Below, piece after piece: positions 1-6,384 of a stretch of DNA of 7,443 nt. The first letter of the stretch is position 1, and the number at the start of each line of letters is the position of its first letter. Under the pieces are notes generated by a model that was not told where the DNA came from, made no database searches, and worked only from the letters and a program-made list of their open reading frames with translations. A program made the translations under genes and the position numbers. Source of the stretch: Bacillota bacterium (GTDB lineage: Bacteria > Bacillota > Clostridia > Lachnospirales > Lachnospiraceae); contig JAEYPP010000061.1 in assembly GCA_023410575.1 (NCBI GenBank), positions 1 through 7,443 of the forward strand. The letters are read 5' to 3'.

Positions 1-146
1 AAACCAGGTGTCCTTTAGTGCCTATTATATAATAAAAAAAGCTATCTGTTAAGTGAATAACTAGAATTTAGTCCTACAAAATCAAGCTATACCCTGAGAC
101 TGGAATTTACTTTTTCATTTAACTATATAATTAATGGAGGGAAAAC

Positions 147-2096
147 ATGAAAGCATATGTAAAGTATGGTATCGTTTGTTTTTTAATCACAGTTTTAACA
201 GTTATAATCTGCCCTAATTATCGTACGAATGCAGCTAGTCGAAAAAAATGTGATATTAGTAAAGGTGATATTATAATTACCAAAAGTGGGGATTACAATC
301 TAACAGGATTTACGAGTGAATATAGGATTGTAGTTGAAAACGGGGTTAAAGCGAATATTTGGATGAAGGATCTGACAATTGAAAAGGGTGATTATCCAGA
401 AGATATTCCTTTCGTAATTGGAGAGAAAGCAAATGTTGTATTATATGTTGATGGTAAGAATCAAATCTACAATGGTGCGTGGAACGATGGTAATTATAGT
501 GGTGATGCTCCGTTGGATGCAATTCTATTAGAAAAGGGCTCGAAACTTACTATTTCTAAAGGTAGTACTGGTACATTGGAACTACATGCAGATGGATTTG
601 GTTCAGGAATTGGCGGTCACGGAACTTTAAATGTGAATGGTGGTACGTTGGAAGTTTATGGAGGTATGTATGGTGCTGGTATCGGCAATACAATCGATTC
701 TTCTAAATTTCTTGTGAATATCAATGGAGGTATGATTTATGCATTTGGTGGAATAGGCATTACTAAATGTGATAGTTGGGTGAATCAAAATCTTTATTAT
801 GGTGCAAGTAATGTTAAAGTTAATGATATCAGTGCAAAAAAAATCGTCATTACTGGCGGAATGTTGATTGCAACGAATACATCTGTTACACCAGTGAATA
901 AAACCGGAAAGAAATTATGCATGCAAGTATTCAATGCAAAAAAGGGAAGTTTAAAAAAAATTACAGTTGATAAGGCTACCTATGGATGTGAAGGTATGAA
1001 ATCCCAAGGTTACTTAGCGCTTTGGACACCATCGAAGAATTCAAAGGTTGAGATTACTTATATCAATGGGAAGAAAGATAAGATAACTTGTAAGCAGGGA
1101 AAAATTATAGGAGATAAATACGAGAGTGATTTTGTGTTTGATATTACCAAAGGTTCTCTAATTATATTCGAAGATGGTTTTATTTACAATAATCATGTTT
1201 ATGATTCCTCATGCAACAACGGGGAAGTTAGAATTACAGGTACTACTTCTAAAAATACAATTATGGTAGATGGCAGTGCTACATTAGTATTTCATTCAGT
1301 AAATGTTAATATGAAAGAGGATTCCTTACGTCCATTTTTAACAATCGGATCGAATCGTGATGTTATATTACTACTAGAAGGTGAGAATAAGTTCCAGGCT
1401 TCGGGAAACTCTAGCGTGATGTTATTGGGTAATAATGCGATACTTTCTATTGCAGATTATGATCCATATAGTAAGCTATTATTTGTCTTAAGCGAGGAAG
1501 CTAAGGGAATTAATGCAGAATATGGTTCAGTTGTTCAAAATGGTGGGAACATCTTAATTAAAACATGTGAATATGCTCAAGGTATTTATATCGGAAATGG
1601 TGCCTCTTATACATTAAATGATGGTGAATTAAATAGTAATTCGATAGAGGGAAAAGCAATTCACGTATCAGCAAGTGGAAGAATCGAGGTATGCGGTGGA
1701 AGCCTAACAGTAGAGAACATCGGATATTGCGATGAAGGAAATGAAGAAGTGAGAGATTCATCAAGTTTTATACTCAAGAACGGAAAAGTAAATGTGGCAA
1801 ATCGAATGATGTTTGGTTATTTCGGTGTATATGATGGAGAACTTAATTGCCATCTATTGGGCTCAGGAAGTGGAAGTAATTTGTTTCAGTATGGTGGAAT
1901 TATAAATATTGATCGCTACATAACAGATTATTTAGCGGATAGTGACGTTATGGAATATCCATATAACTATAATTTTAAAACTGGTGAACTTGAGGGTACT
2001 GCAGTTGAAAAGGAAAATCTTTATGGTGGTACATTAAAAGAGAGTGGAAATGTAACATTAGAAGATATGATGCAAATTAGTTTTGGACGTTGTTAA
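147..2096 (+). CDS. Secreted beta-strand-repeat (beta-helix-like) surface protein, GAGIG-type modules
   Basis: The 649-residue protein starts at an ATG 5 bases after a strong GGAGGG site (136-141). Residues 1-30 form a signal peptide: basic start, hydrophobic core at about 8-22, and a likely cut after NAA at 30. The rest is rich in short beta-strands and Gly/Asn turns, with no second membrane segment, LPXTG motif or S-layer domain, so it is probably released or loosely held. Two related modules are visible. Module A (about 35-245) has a DISKGDIIIT start and the glycine turns FGSGIGG and YGAGIGN. Module B (about 329-555) starts FDITKGSLII and keeps weaker turns such as AQGIYIGN. Such modules are common in large secreted Firmicute proteins, some annotated as carbohydrate-binding. 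A carbohydrate or matrix-binding role is inference; no catalytic motif is seen. The gene appears monocistronic and ends before the palindrome at 2130. Confidence 0.85.
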   Translation: MKAYVKYGIVCFLITVLTVIICPNYRTNAASRKKCDISKGDIIITKSGDYNLTGFTSEYRIVVENGVKANIWMKDLTIEKGDYPEDIPFVIGEKANVVLYVDGKNQIYNGAWNDGNYSGDAPLDAILLEKGSKLTISKGSTGTLELHADGFGSGIGGHGTLNVNGGTLEVYGGMYGAGIGNTIDSSKFLVNINGGMIYAFGGIGITKCDSWVNQNLYYGASNVKVNDISAKKIVITGGMLIATNTSVTPVNKTGKKLCMQVFNAKKGSLKKITVDKATYGCEGMKSQGYLALWTPSKNSKVEITYINGKKDKITCKQGKIIGDKYESDFVFDITKGSLIIFEDGFIYNNHVYDSSCNNGEVRITGTTSKNTIMVDGSATLVFHSVNVNMKEDSLRPFLTIGSNRDVILLLEGENKFQASGNSSVMLLGNNAILSIADYDPYSKLLFVLSEEAKGINAEYGSVVQNGGNILIKTCEYAQGIYIGNGASYTLNDGELNSNSIEGKAIHVSASGRIEVCGGSLTVENIGYCDEGNEEVRDSSSFILKNGKVNVANRMMFGYFGVYDGELNCHLLGSGSGSNLFQYGGIINIDRYITDYLADSDVMEYPYNYNFKTGELEGTAVEKENLYGGTLKESGNVTLEDMMQISFGRC

Positions 2097-2129
2097 TATT
2101 GGGGTTGTAGCACTAGCATAATATTGAAT

Positions 2130-2237
2130 AAAAGAAGGAAGGGTGATGGTATTTTCGGAGTGCCTTACAAGTCCACATGTATTTCGTGGGCTTGCGAGCA
2201 TAGCATACCGAAGAAAACCATCACCCTTCCTTCTTTT
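2130..2237. terminator. Long imperfect palindrome between convergent genes, probable bidirectional terminator
   Basis: The outer arms 2130-2150 and 2217-2237 are perfect 21-bp reverse complements. After a mismatch and a bulge, pairing resumes between 2152-2158 and 2208-2215, then weakly between 2160-2163 and 2203-2206. A separate inner hairpin pairs 2168-2176 with 2186-2194 (one G-T) around a 9-base loop. Transcripts from either strand would end the outer stem with a T-rich tract (TTCTTTTTCTTC on +, TTCTTTTATTC on -), as expected for a terminator shared by the secreted-protein gene and the sigma factor gene. At 108 bases it is much longer than a normal intrinsic terminator, so it could also be a copy of a dispersed palindromic repeat. 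Confidence 0.7.
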
Positions 2238-2280
2238 TCTTCATACTGCCATTCGTGTGACAGCCCCACTAACCCTCTTT

Positions 2281-2907
2281 TTAGGATACATCAAATCGGT
2301 TACGTAACTTTTTAAGTGCCTTCTTTTCAATTCGGCTAACATAGCTACGACTAATATTCAAACGTTCTGCTATTTCACGTTGAGTGATTTCTCTTGTTCC
2401 ATGTAAACCATAGCGTAGGAGAATTATCTCCTTCTCTCGATCTGTTAGGCAATTGTCTATAAAGCTATATAGGCACTTAACATTTTCGCGTAATTCATAC
2501 ATATCAATGAAATCCTCATCTGTACTCTCGATCACATCTAATAAATTAATCTCATTTCCCTCTTTATCTGACCCAATGGGTTCATATAAATATACTTCTT
2601 TTGATTGCTTTTTACCACTACGAAGCATCATTAACAATTCATTATCGATACACCTAGAAGCGTAGGTGGCAAGGCGGATCCCTTTATCAGCATCAAAGGT
2701 ATCGATGGACTTAATAAGTCCAATTGTGCCTATGGATATTAAATCGTCGGTTTCTCTGTCTTGTGAGTTATATTTTTTAACGATATGGGCAACAAGACGC
2801 AGATTACGCACAATTAAAATATCGCGTGCGGTTTTATCGCCTGCTTTGCACAAAAGTAGCATTTCGTTTTCTTCCTTAGCACTTAACGGTTTCGGAAACG
2901 ACTTCAA
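2281..2907 (-). CDS. sigK: RNA polymerase sporulation sigma factor, SigK family, no pro-sequence
   Basis: This 208-residue sigma-70 family protein directs RNA polymerase to promoters; SigK is the late mother-cell factor of sporulation. It opens MKSFPKPLSAKEE, matching the start of mature SigK. Region 2 spans about 27-97, with NLRLVAHIVKKY, DDLISIGTIGLIK and LATYASRCIDNE. The family-typical linker EPIGSDKEGNEI lies at 109-120. Region 4 spans about 145-203, with the DNA-binding helix-turn-helix TQREIAERLNISRSYVSRIE. The start is TTG, chosen because GAGGTG lies 5 bases upstream and a TGA stop lies only three codons before it in frame. Bacillus subtilis pro-SigK carries a cleavable hydrophobic leader; here the frame is closed, so the factor should be made in mature form, as in Clostridioides difficile. 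The coding sequence is unbroken, with no skin-type insertion. A SigK paralogue used outside sporulation is the main alternative. Confidence 0.88.
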   Translation of the reverse strand: MKSFPKPLSAKEENEMLLLCKAGDKTARDILIVRNLRLVAHIVKKYNSQDRETDDLISIGTIGLIKSIDTFDADKGIRLATYASRCIDNELLMMLRSGKKQSKEVYLYEPIGSDKEGNEINLLDVIESTDEDFIDMYELRENVKCLYSFIDNCLTDREKEIILLRYGLHGTREITQREIAERLNISRSYVSRIEKKALKKLRNRFDVS

Positions 2908-2912
2908 GCGGG

Positions 2913-2918
2913 CACCTC
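2913..2918 (-). promoter_or_regulatory. Ribosome binding site fixing the TTG start of sigK
   Basis: On the - strand GAGGTG is a perfect match to part of the AGGAGGTGAT anti-16S complement and lies 5 bases before TTG (2905-2907). No ATG or GTG start in this frame lies between the upstream TGA (2917-2919) and the TTG, so this site decides the start. Confidence 0.75.
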
Positions 2919-2980
2919 AACGCTTAGGTTTACTACTACTTTATGCCTTATGGACAGTAATCGTGCCTTTCCACCTTTTT

Positions 2981-3008
2981 ATTATTTTCTTATTCAAAGT
3001 AAATATTC
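2981..3008 (-). promoter_or_regulatory. Possible sigma-E-like promoter of sigK
   Basis: On the - strand GAATATT (3008-3002) matches the known sigma-E -35 consensus (KMATATT). Thirteen bases later AAAATAAT (2988-2981) matches only about five of eight positions of the -10 consensus CATACAMT. sigK genes are commonly sigma-E dependent, which makes the location reasonable, but the -10 is poor and the region is very AT-rich, so chance is a real possibility. The implied leader is roughly 60-70 bases. Confidence 0.22.
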
Positions 3009-3097
3009 AGGAATACTTCTGATAAATAAATAATTTGTTCTAAGAATGTATATATACGAGTTAAATTTCTAGTAATAAGAAGCAATAAATTAACATA

Positions 3098-3115
3098 AGA
3101 TACTACGAAGTATTT
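3098..3115 (+). repeat. Small inverted repeat just upstream of the M23 gene
   Basis: ATACT (3100-3104) and AGTAT (3109-3113) are perfect inverted arms around ACGA. Pairing extends by one G-T and one A-T pair to 3098 and 3115. It lies 3 bases before the AGGGGT ribosome binding site (3119-3124) of the M23 gene. It could be a 5' leader hairpin or an operator half-site pair. The same AATACTTC word occurs at 3012-3019, inverted relative to 3107-3114. No T-run follows, so it is not a terminator. Confidence 0.3.
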
Positions 3116-3129
3116 ATTAGGGGTATTCC

Positions 3130-4491
3130 ATGCATTTACGTATTCCGAGCATTTACATAATAGTTCTTGAAGTAATCTGTCTTTTAGTATTGGGCGGTAT
3201 GTTAGTGAATCGTTCCATTTTTGTAGATGAGTCTGTTGAGGTTACAGCTACAACAAAGGAAGGTAAGAAATATATAAAATGGGTTGATTTTGATGTTTGT
3301 TATTCGGCATTAGATAAAGCATATAAATATGACATAGAAACCCATGGTAAAGAAGTTGAACTTCATTGGATTGAATTATTAGCATATCTTGCTACAAAAT
3401 ATGGTGGCGATTTTAAAAAATATAAAGAAAAGGATATGGTGAAGTTAGCAGAGTGCTTATTGTCAGGAGAAGAAACAATGGCTAGCTTGACCGAGGATAA
3501 AAAATATTATTCTTATTACTATGAAGCATATGAAGCAGTACTTGGTGGATTGGTTGGAGAATATGAGATACAAGTATACGCACCAACATCAATACCAACA
3601 CCAACACCAACATCAATACTAACATCAATACCAACATCAATACCGACATCAATACCGACATCAAAACCTACATCAACACCAACACCAACGAATATAATTT
3701 CACCGACACCAACGGTTACGTTGACTCCTTTCGTTCCGCCTTCTAATGTAACCACCGATTTCGTGGAGGGTTTTCAAAAAAAGGATACGTTACCAAACGA
3801 GGTTGTGGACGAAGTTCCAGAATCGAGTGAACCTCAAAAAGTATGGGAGACTCGTTATGGACTCAAAGGTTTTTCACCAATTGCCAGAAACTATTATTAT
3901 AATGATTTTGATGATTTTGGAGTGTCAAGAAGCTATGGATTTCGTCGACAACATCTCGGTCATGATATGATGGGGGCTATTGGTACACCTATTATTGCAG
4001 TAGAATCAGGTTATGTTGAAGCCATTGGTTGGAATCAATACGGGGGTTGGCGAATTGGTATTCGCAGTTTTGATGGCAAGAGATATTACTATTATGCTCA
4101 TATGCGAAAGGATTTTCCGTATAACAAAAGTCTTAATGAAGGCAGTATCGTAACTGCTGGGGATGTAATTGGTTATTTGGGAAGAACAGGTTATTCAGTT
4201 AGAGAGAATGTGAATAACATATCAACTTCCCATCTTCATTTTGGATTGCAACTTATCTTTGATGAATCGCAAAAAGAGGGGAATAACGAAATTTGGGTAG
4301 ATTGTTATGCACTTACCAAATTTTTGTATCGAAATCGATGTGAAACAATAAAAAATCCAGAAACAAAGGAGTGTTATAGAGTATTGGAAATGAAAGATCC
4401 TGCAGTAGAATTTTACTTAAAAAGTAAAAAAGAGAATCCATCTTTAGACGAAGGTTCACAAGATGGTATTATAATTGAATACCCAAACTAG
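3130..4491 (+). CDS. Membrane-anchored M23 (LytM-type) metallopeptidase with Pro/Thr-rich linker
   Basis: This 453-residue predicted zinc peptidoglycan endopeptidase acts outside the membrane. Residues 7-26 form an uncleaved N-terminal anchor. Residues 48-148 are a helical domain of unknown role (WVDFDVCYSALDKA, WIELLAYLATKYGGDF, VLGGLVGEYE). Residues 152-200 are a Pro/Thr/Ser repeat linker, followed by an acidic stretch to about 235. The M23 domain covers about 240-400. All expected residues are visible: zinc ligands H275 and D279 (HLGHD) and H370 in SHLHF, with H324 (YAHM) and H368 as catalytic histidines, plus the GTPIIAVESGYVEAIG strand pair. It should therefore be active, unlike degenerate LytM proteins. 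A tail of about 50 residues follows. The ATG lies 5 bases after AGGGGT (3119-3124). The gene diverges from sigK and leads the + strand run. It is not a plain SpoIIQ, given its length, linker and N-terminal domain. Confidence 0.9.
   Translation: MHLRIPSIYIIVLEVICLLVLGGMLVNRSIFVDESVEVTATTKEGKKYIKWVDFDVCYSALDKAYKYDIETHGKEVELHWIELLAYLATKYGGDFKKYKEKDMVKLAECLLSGEETMASLTEDKKYYSYYYEAYEAVLGGLVGEYEIQVYAPTSIPTPTPTSILTSIPTSIPTSIPTSKPTSTPTPTNIISPTPTVTLTPFVPPSNVTTDFVEGFQKKDTLPNEVVDEVPESSEPQKVWETRYGLKGFSPIARNYYYNDFDDFGVSRSYGFRRQHLGHDMMGAIGTPIIAVESGYVEAIGWNQYGGWRIGIRSFDGKRYYYYAHMRKDFPYNKSLNEGSIVTAGDVIGYLGRTGYSVRENVNNISTSHLHFGLQLIFDESQKEGNNEIWVDCYALTKFLYRNRCETIKNPETKECYRVLEMKDPAVEFYLKSKKENPSLDEGSQDGIIIEYPN
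3583..3729 (+). repeat. In-frame 12-bp minisatellite encoding a Thr-Ser-Ile-Pro linker
   Basis: This tract encodes residues 152-200 of the M23 protein. Its core, 3610-3669, is five tandem 12-bp units of the type ACATCAATACCA (TSIL, TSIP, TSIP, TSIP, TSKP). The flanks carry 6-bp ACACCA-like units encoding Thr-Pro. The + strand of the tract has almost no G. Because the units are multiples of three, slippage would change linker length without breaking the frame. The product would be an extended, flexible wall-spanning spacer. Confidence 0.9.
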
Positions 4492-4499
4492 ATAAAGAA

Positions 4500-4508
4500 T
4501 GGTATAAT
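4500..4508 (+). promoter_or_regulatory. Extended -10 promoter element upstream of the hydrolase gene
   Basis: TGGTATAAT is a perfect extended -10 (TGn plus TATAAT), in the 46-base gap after the M23 stop. No good -35 sits at 16-18 bases; the nearest TTGAAT (4475-4480) is 22 bases away. Extended -10 promoters can work without a -35. Predicted initiation near 4515 would leave a leader of about 23 bases with the ribosome binding site intact. It would let the hydrolase and HAD genes be expressed apart from the M23 gene. Confidence 0.45.
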
Positions 4509-4527
4509 GTCAAATAGGATAAAAGTT

Positions 4528-4533
4528 GGAGTG
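4528..4533 (+). promoter_or_regulatory. Ribosome binding site selecting the ATG at 4538
   Basis: GGAGTG lies 4 bases before ATG 4538-4540. An in-frame TTG at 4526 would overlap this site and has no purine-rich site of its own, so the ATG is preferred. Confidence 0.7.
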
Positions 4534-4537
4534 TAAA

Positions 4538-5497
4538 ATGAGAAATCATAAGAGAAGAAGAAAACATAAAAAGATTATTGTTTTATTATTATTTATTGTA
4601 ATAGAAACGGTTATTATTATCTGGCAACAGGGATTGGAAAAGGTAGAGGAGGAGTGTTACAAGCCAGTAGGAAAGCTTGTTGATGTAAATTCACATCAGG
4701 TACATATGGTACAAAAAGGGGAAGGAAACCTTACCATTGTCTTTCTTACTGGCTCAGGAACACCTTGTGCATATACAGATTTTTATAATTTACAAGATAA
4801 TTTATCGAAGACAGCAAAGACAGTTACGTTTGATCGTGCTGGGTTTGGGTGGAGTGAGGATACATCGATAGAACGGACTGTAGATAATCTTGCAATTGAG
4901 CTAGAGGAGTTATTAGGATATACTGGAGATTCGGAATCGTATGTAATTGTAGCTCATTCCCTTGCTTCTTTGGAAGCATTAAGATTCGCACAGATCAATA
5001 CGAACAAAGTAAGTGGAATTGTATTTTTAGATTGTGGAAGCCCAGAGTATTATAAAGAATATTCAGAAACGAGCGCAGTGGCGTTAAACCGAGCGTGTGC
5101 ATTCTTACGTTTTACTGGGTGGAATCGTTTGGTTACTGGACTAGTAAAGTTGCCGTTCGTAGGAGAAAATCTACGTTATAAAGGGTTGCCAGAGGAGATA
5201 CAAAAGCTTGATCTATCTATGTACAACCGTTTCCTTGGTAACACAAGTAACATAGACAGCATTCTGCTTATCAATGAGAATGCAGAAACCGTATTAGAAC
5301 ATAAAAAGAAGTTGGACATCCCTTTGTTAGTCATTAGCACAGATCAAGAGGAAGAATGGATTGAGGCGCAAAAACAATTATGTGAATGGTCAGAAAATTC
5401 CGAACTAGTTGTTCTTAAAAACTCAAGCCATTATATTCATTGGTCCAACCAAGAAGAAGTGATTCAACTAATCAACAAATTTATGAAAGATATGTAA
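4538..5497 (+). CDS. Membrane-anchored alpha/beta hydrolase
   Basis: The 319-residue protein has a strongly basic start (RNHKRRRKHKK) followed by a hydrophobic segment at about 12-29. It is probably an uncleaved anchor with the enzyme outside the membrane. The alpha/beta hydrolase fold begins near residue 48. TGSGTP (71-76) sits where the oxyanion-hole loop is expected. FDRAGFGWSED (98-108) is the family's DRAGxGxS motif. The nucleophile elbow is VAHSLAS, with S141 as probable nucleophile. D269 (ISTDQEE) is the likely acid and H298 (SSHYIHW) the likely base. The elbow has alanine at both positions usually held by glycine in GxSxG. The substrate is unknown; esterase, lipase or peptidase activity cannot be separated. 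The gene follows the M23 gene by 46 bases and precedes the HAD gene by 43, so shared transcription is likely. Confidence 0.85.
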   Translation: MRNHKRRRKHKKIIVLLLFIVIETVIIIWQQGLEKVEEECYKPVGKLVDVNSHQVHMVQKGEGNLTIVFLTGSGTPCAYTDFYNLQDNLSKTAKTVTFDRAGFGWSEDTSIERTVDNLAIELEELLGYTGDSESYVIVAHSLASLEALRFAQINTNKVSGIVFLDCGSPEYYKEYSETSAVALNRACAFLRFTGWNRLVTGLVKLPFVGENLRYKGLPEEIQKLDLSMYNRFLGNTSNIDSILLINENAETVLEHKKKLDIPLLVISTDQEEEWIEAQKQLCEWSENSELVVLKNSSHYIHWSNQEEVIQLINKFMKDM

Positions 5498-5513
5498 GAC
5501 ATAGTAGATGTCT
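5497..5513 (+). repeat. Short hairpin directly after the hydrolase stop codon
   Basis: AGACAT (5497-5502) and ATGTCT (5508-5513) are perfect inverted 6-bp arms around a 5-base loop, beginning in the stop codon itself. No T-run follows, so it is unlikely to stop transcription. It could mark mRNA processing between the hydrolase and HAD genes or be chance. Confidence 0.35.
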
Positions 5514-5528
5514 ACAAGTAGAACAGAT

Positions 5529-5535
5529 AGGAGAG
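5529..5535 (+). promoter_or_regulatory. Ribosome binding site selecting the ATG at 5541
   Basis: AGGAGAG lies 5 bases before ATG 5541-5543. An in-frame ATG at 5508 falls inside the hairpin and has no such site; it would also add 11 residues ahead of the conserved HAD start. Confidence 0.8.
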
Positions 5536-5540
5536 AACAC

Positions 5541-6188
5541 ATGAGTTATCAATACTTATTATTTGATTTGGATGGAACCTTGACTGATCCAGGAATCGGT
5601 ATTACGAATTCCGTAATGTATGCTCTGAAAAAATTCAATCTAAATGTAAATGACCGAGCTTGTCTTTATAAGTTTATTGGGCCTCCATTAATGGATTCCT
5701 TTATGGAATTTTATAAGTTTTCAAGAGAACAGGCAGAGCAAGCAATCGTCTATTATCGAGAGTATTATATGGACAAGGGTATCTTTGAAAATCAGCCATA
5801 TGAGGATATTGTGCATGTATTAGAGATACTAAAAGCAAAGCAGAAAACATTATTCGTAGCAACTTCAAAACCTACGATTATGGCAGAGAAAATTCTAGAC
5901 CATTTTGAATTAAGACAGTATTTCTCAGATGTTGTAGGAAGTAATATGGATAATACAAGAACTACAAAATCAGAAGTGATTCAATATATATTAGAAAATA
6001 GAAAGATAACGGATTTGAGACAAGTAGTTATGATTGGTGACAGAAAGCATGATATCATTGGTGCCAAAACTTGTGGGATGGATTCAATTGGAGTACTGTA
6101 TGGTTACGGCGACCAGGAAGAACATAGGAAAGCAGGCGCAACTTACATCGCAAAATGTCCACAGGACATAATACCATACGTTCTTTAA
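5541..6188 (+). CDS. HAD-superfamily (subfamily IA) phosphatase, phosphoglycolate phosphatase-like
   Basis: This 215-residue cytoplasmic phosphatase has every HAD catalytic motif. Motif I is FDLDGTLTD, with nucleophile D9 and acid/base D11. Residues about 16-85 form the helical C1 cap, including the IGPPL turn typical of Gph-type enzymes. Motif II is VATSKP with T108. K143 in TTKSEVI serves as motif III. Motif IV is MIGDRKHDI with D167 and D171 for magnesium. The late GVLYGYG segment is also typical of the phosphoglycolate phosphatase/PGMB-like group. The length is normal. Family members act on phosphoglycolate, nucleoside monophosphates or other small phosphates, and the sequence does not settle which. 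It probably shares a transcript with the hydrolase, though no functional link is evident. Confidence 0.9.
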   Translation: MSYQYLLFDLDGTLTDPGIGITNSVMYALKKFNLNVNDRACLYKFIGPPLMDSFMEFYKFSREQAEQAIVYYREYYMDKGIFENQPYEDIVHVLEILKAKQKTLFVATSKPTIMAEKILDHFELRQYFSDVVGSNMDNTRTTKSEVIQYILENRKITDLRQVVMIGDRKHDIIGAKTCGMDSIGVLYGYGDQEEHRKAGATYIAKCPQDIIPYVL

Positions 6189-6384
6189 CTAAAATAGATA
6201 ATTTCCTATGGTTATAACATATATTTTTGTATAATGACGTCAGTCACTTGAATCGAAAATCATAATTAATTCTATATTACTTCATTATTTCTTAAGATTC
6301 TATTCCATCTATCTTTCACTTTTATTGTTATTATTTATGCAACAAGAAAAAAGCATGAATATAAATGATGAGGAGAGATTATGT
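6189..6384 (+). promoter_or_regulatory. Intergenic leader of the VanZ-family gene with candidate -10
   Basis: These 196 bases are AT-rich. TATAAT at 6230-6235 is a good -10, but no recognisable -35 lies 16-18 bases upstream. The perfect 8-bp palindrome TGACGTCA (6235-6242) overlaps its last base and could be an operator, though an 8-mer may be chance. No convincing terminator follows the HAD stop: the TTATA/TATAA arms at 6212-6234 are too weak. A start here would give a leader of about 140 bases in which I see no riboswitch-like fold. Confidence 0.35.
6371..6377 (+). promoter_or_regulatory. Ribosome binding site selecting the ATG at 6385
   Basis: AGGAGAG lies 7 bases before ATG 6385-6387. 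An out-of-frame ATG at 6381 lies only 3 bases from the site and opens a 7-codon frame ending at 6404. In-frame ATGs further upstream (6355, 6337, 6325) lack a site. Confidence 0.75.

Noticed and set aside
2..52. Open frame of 16 codons at the left edge as the tail of an upstream gene
   Set aside because: It is too short to distinguish from chance and has no recognisable C-terminus.
126..131. TATAAT just upstream of the first gene as its promoter
   Set aside because: Initiation would fall at about 138, inside the ribosome binding site, and no -35 is present. Another TATAAT at 28-33 also lacks a -35.
2124..2315. Open + strand frame of 63 codons across the palindrome
   Set aside because: It runs through both arms of the hairpin, has no good ribosome binding site, overlaps the end of sigK antisense and encodes no recognisable protein.
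2920..3000. A hidden hydrophobic pro-sequence for SigK behind the SD-like AAAAAGGTGG (2971-2980, - strand)
   Set aside because: All three frames were read. The sigK frame has TAA and TGA stops, the others are closed or not hydrophobic, and no start codon is well spaced from that site.
2453..3022. Two open + strand frames of 70 and 118 codons antisense to sigK
   Set aside because: The - strand encodes an unmistakable sigma factor over this stretch; these frames are its shadows.
3482..3755. - strand frames giving Val/Asp/Gly or Met/Leu/Val repeats
   Set aside because: They are the reverse complement of the Pro/Thr linker repeat and have no independent support.
3130..4491. Identification of the M23 protein as SpoIIQ
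   Set aside because: It shares an N-terminal anchor and LytM domain, but the length, the extra N-terminal domain and the repeat linker do not fit, and no spoIIQ neighbours are present.
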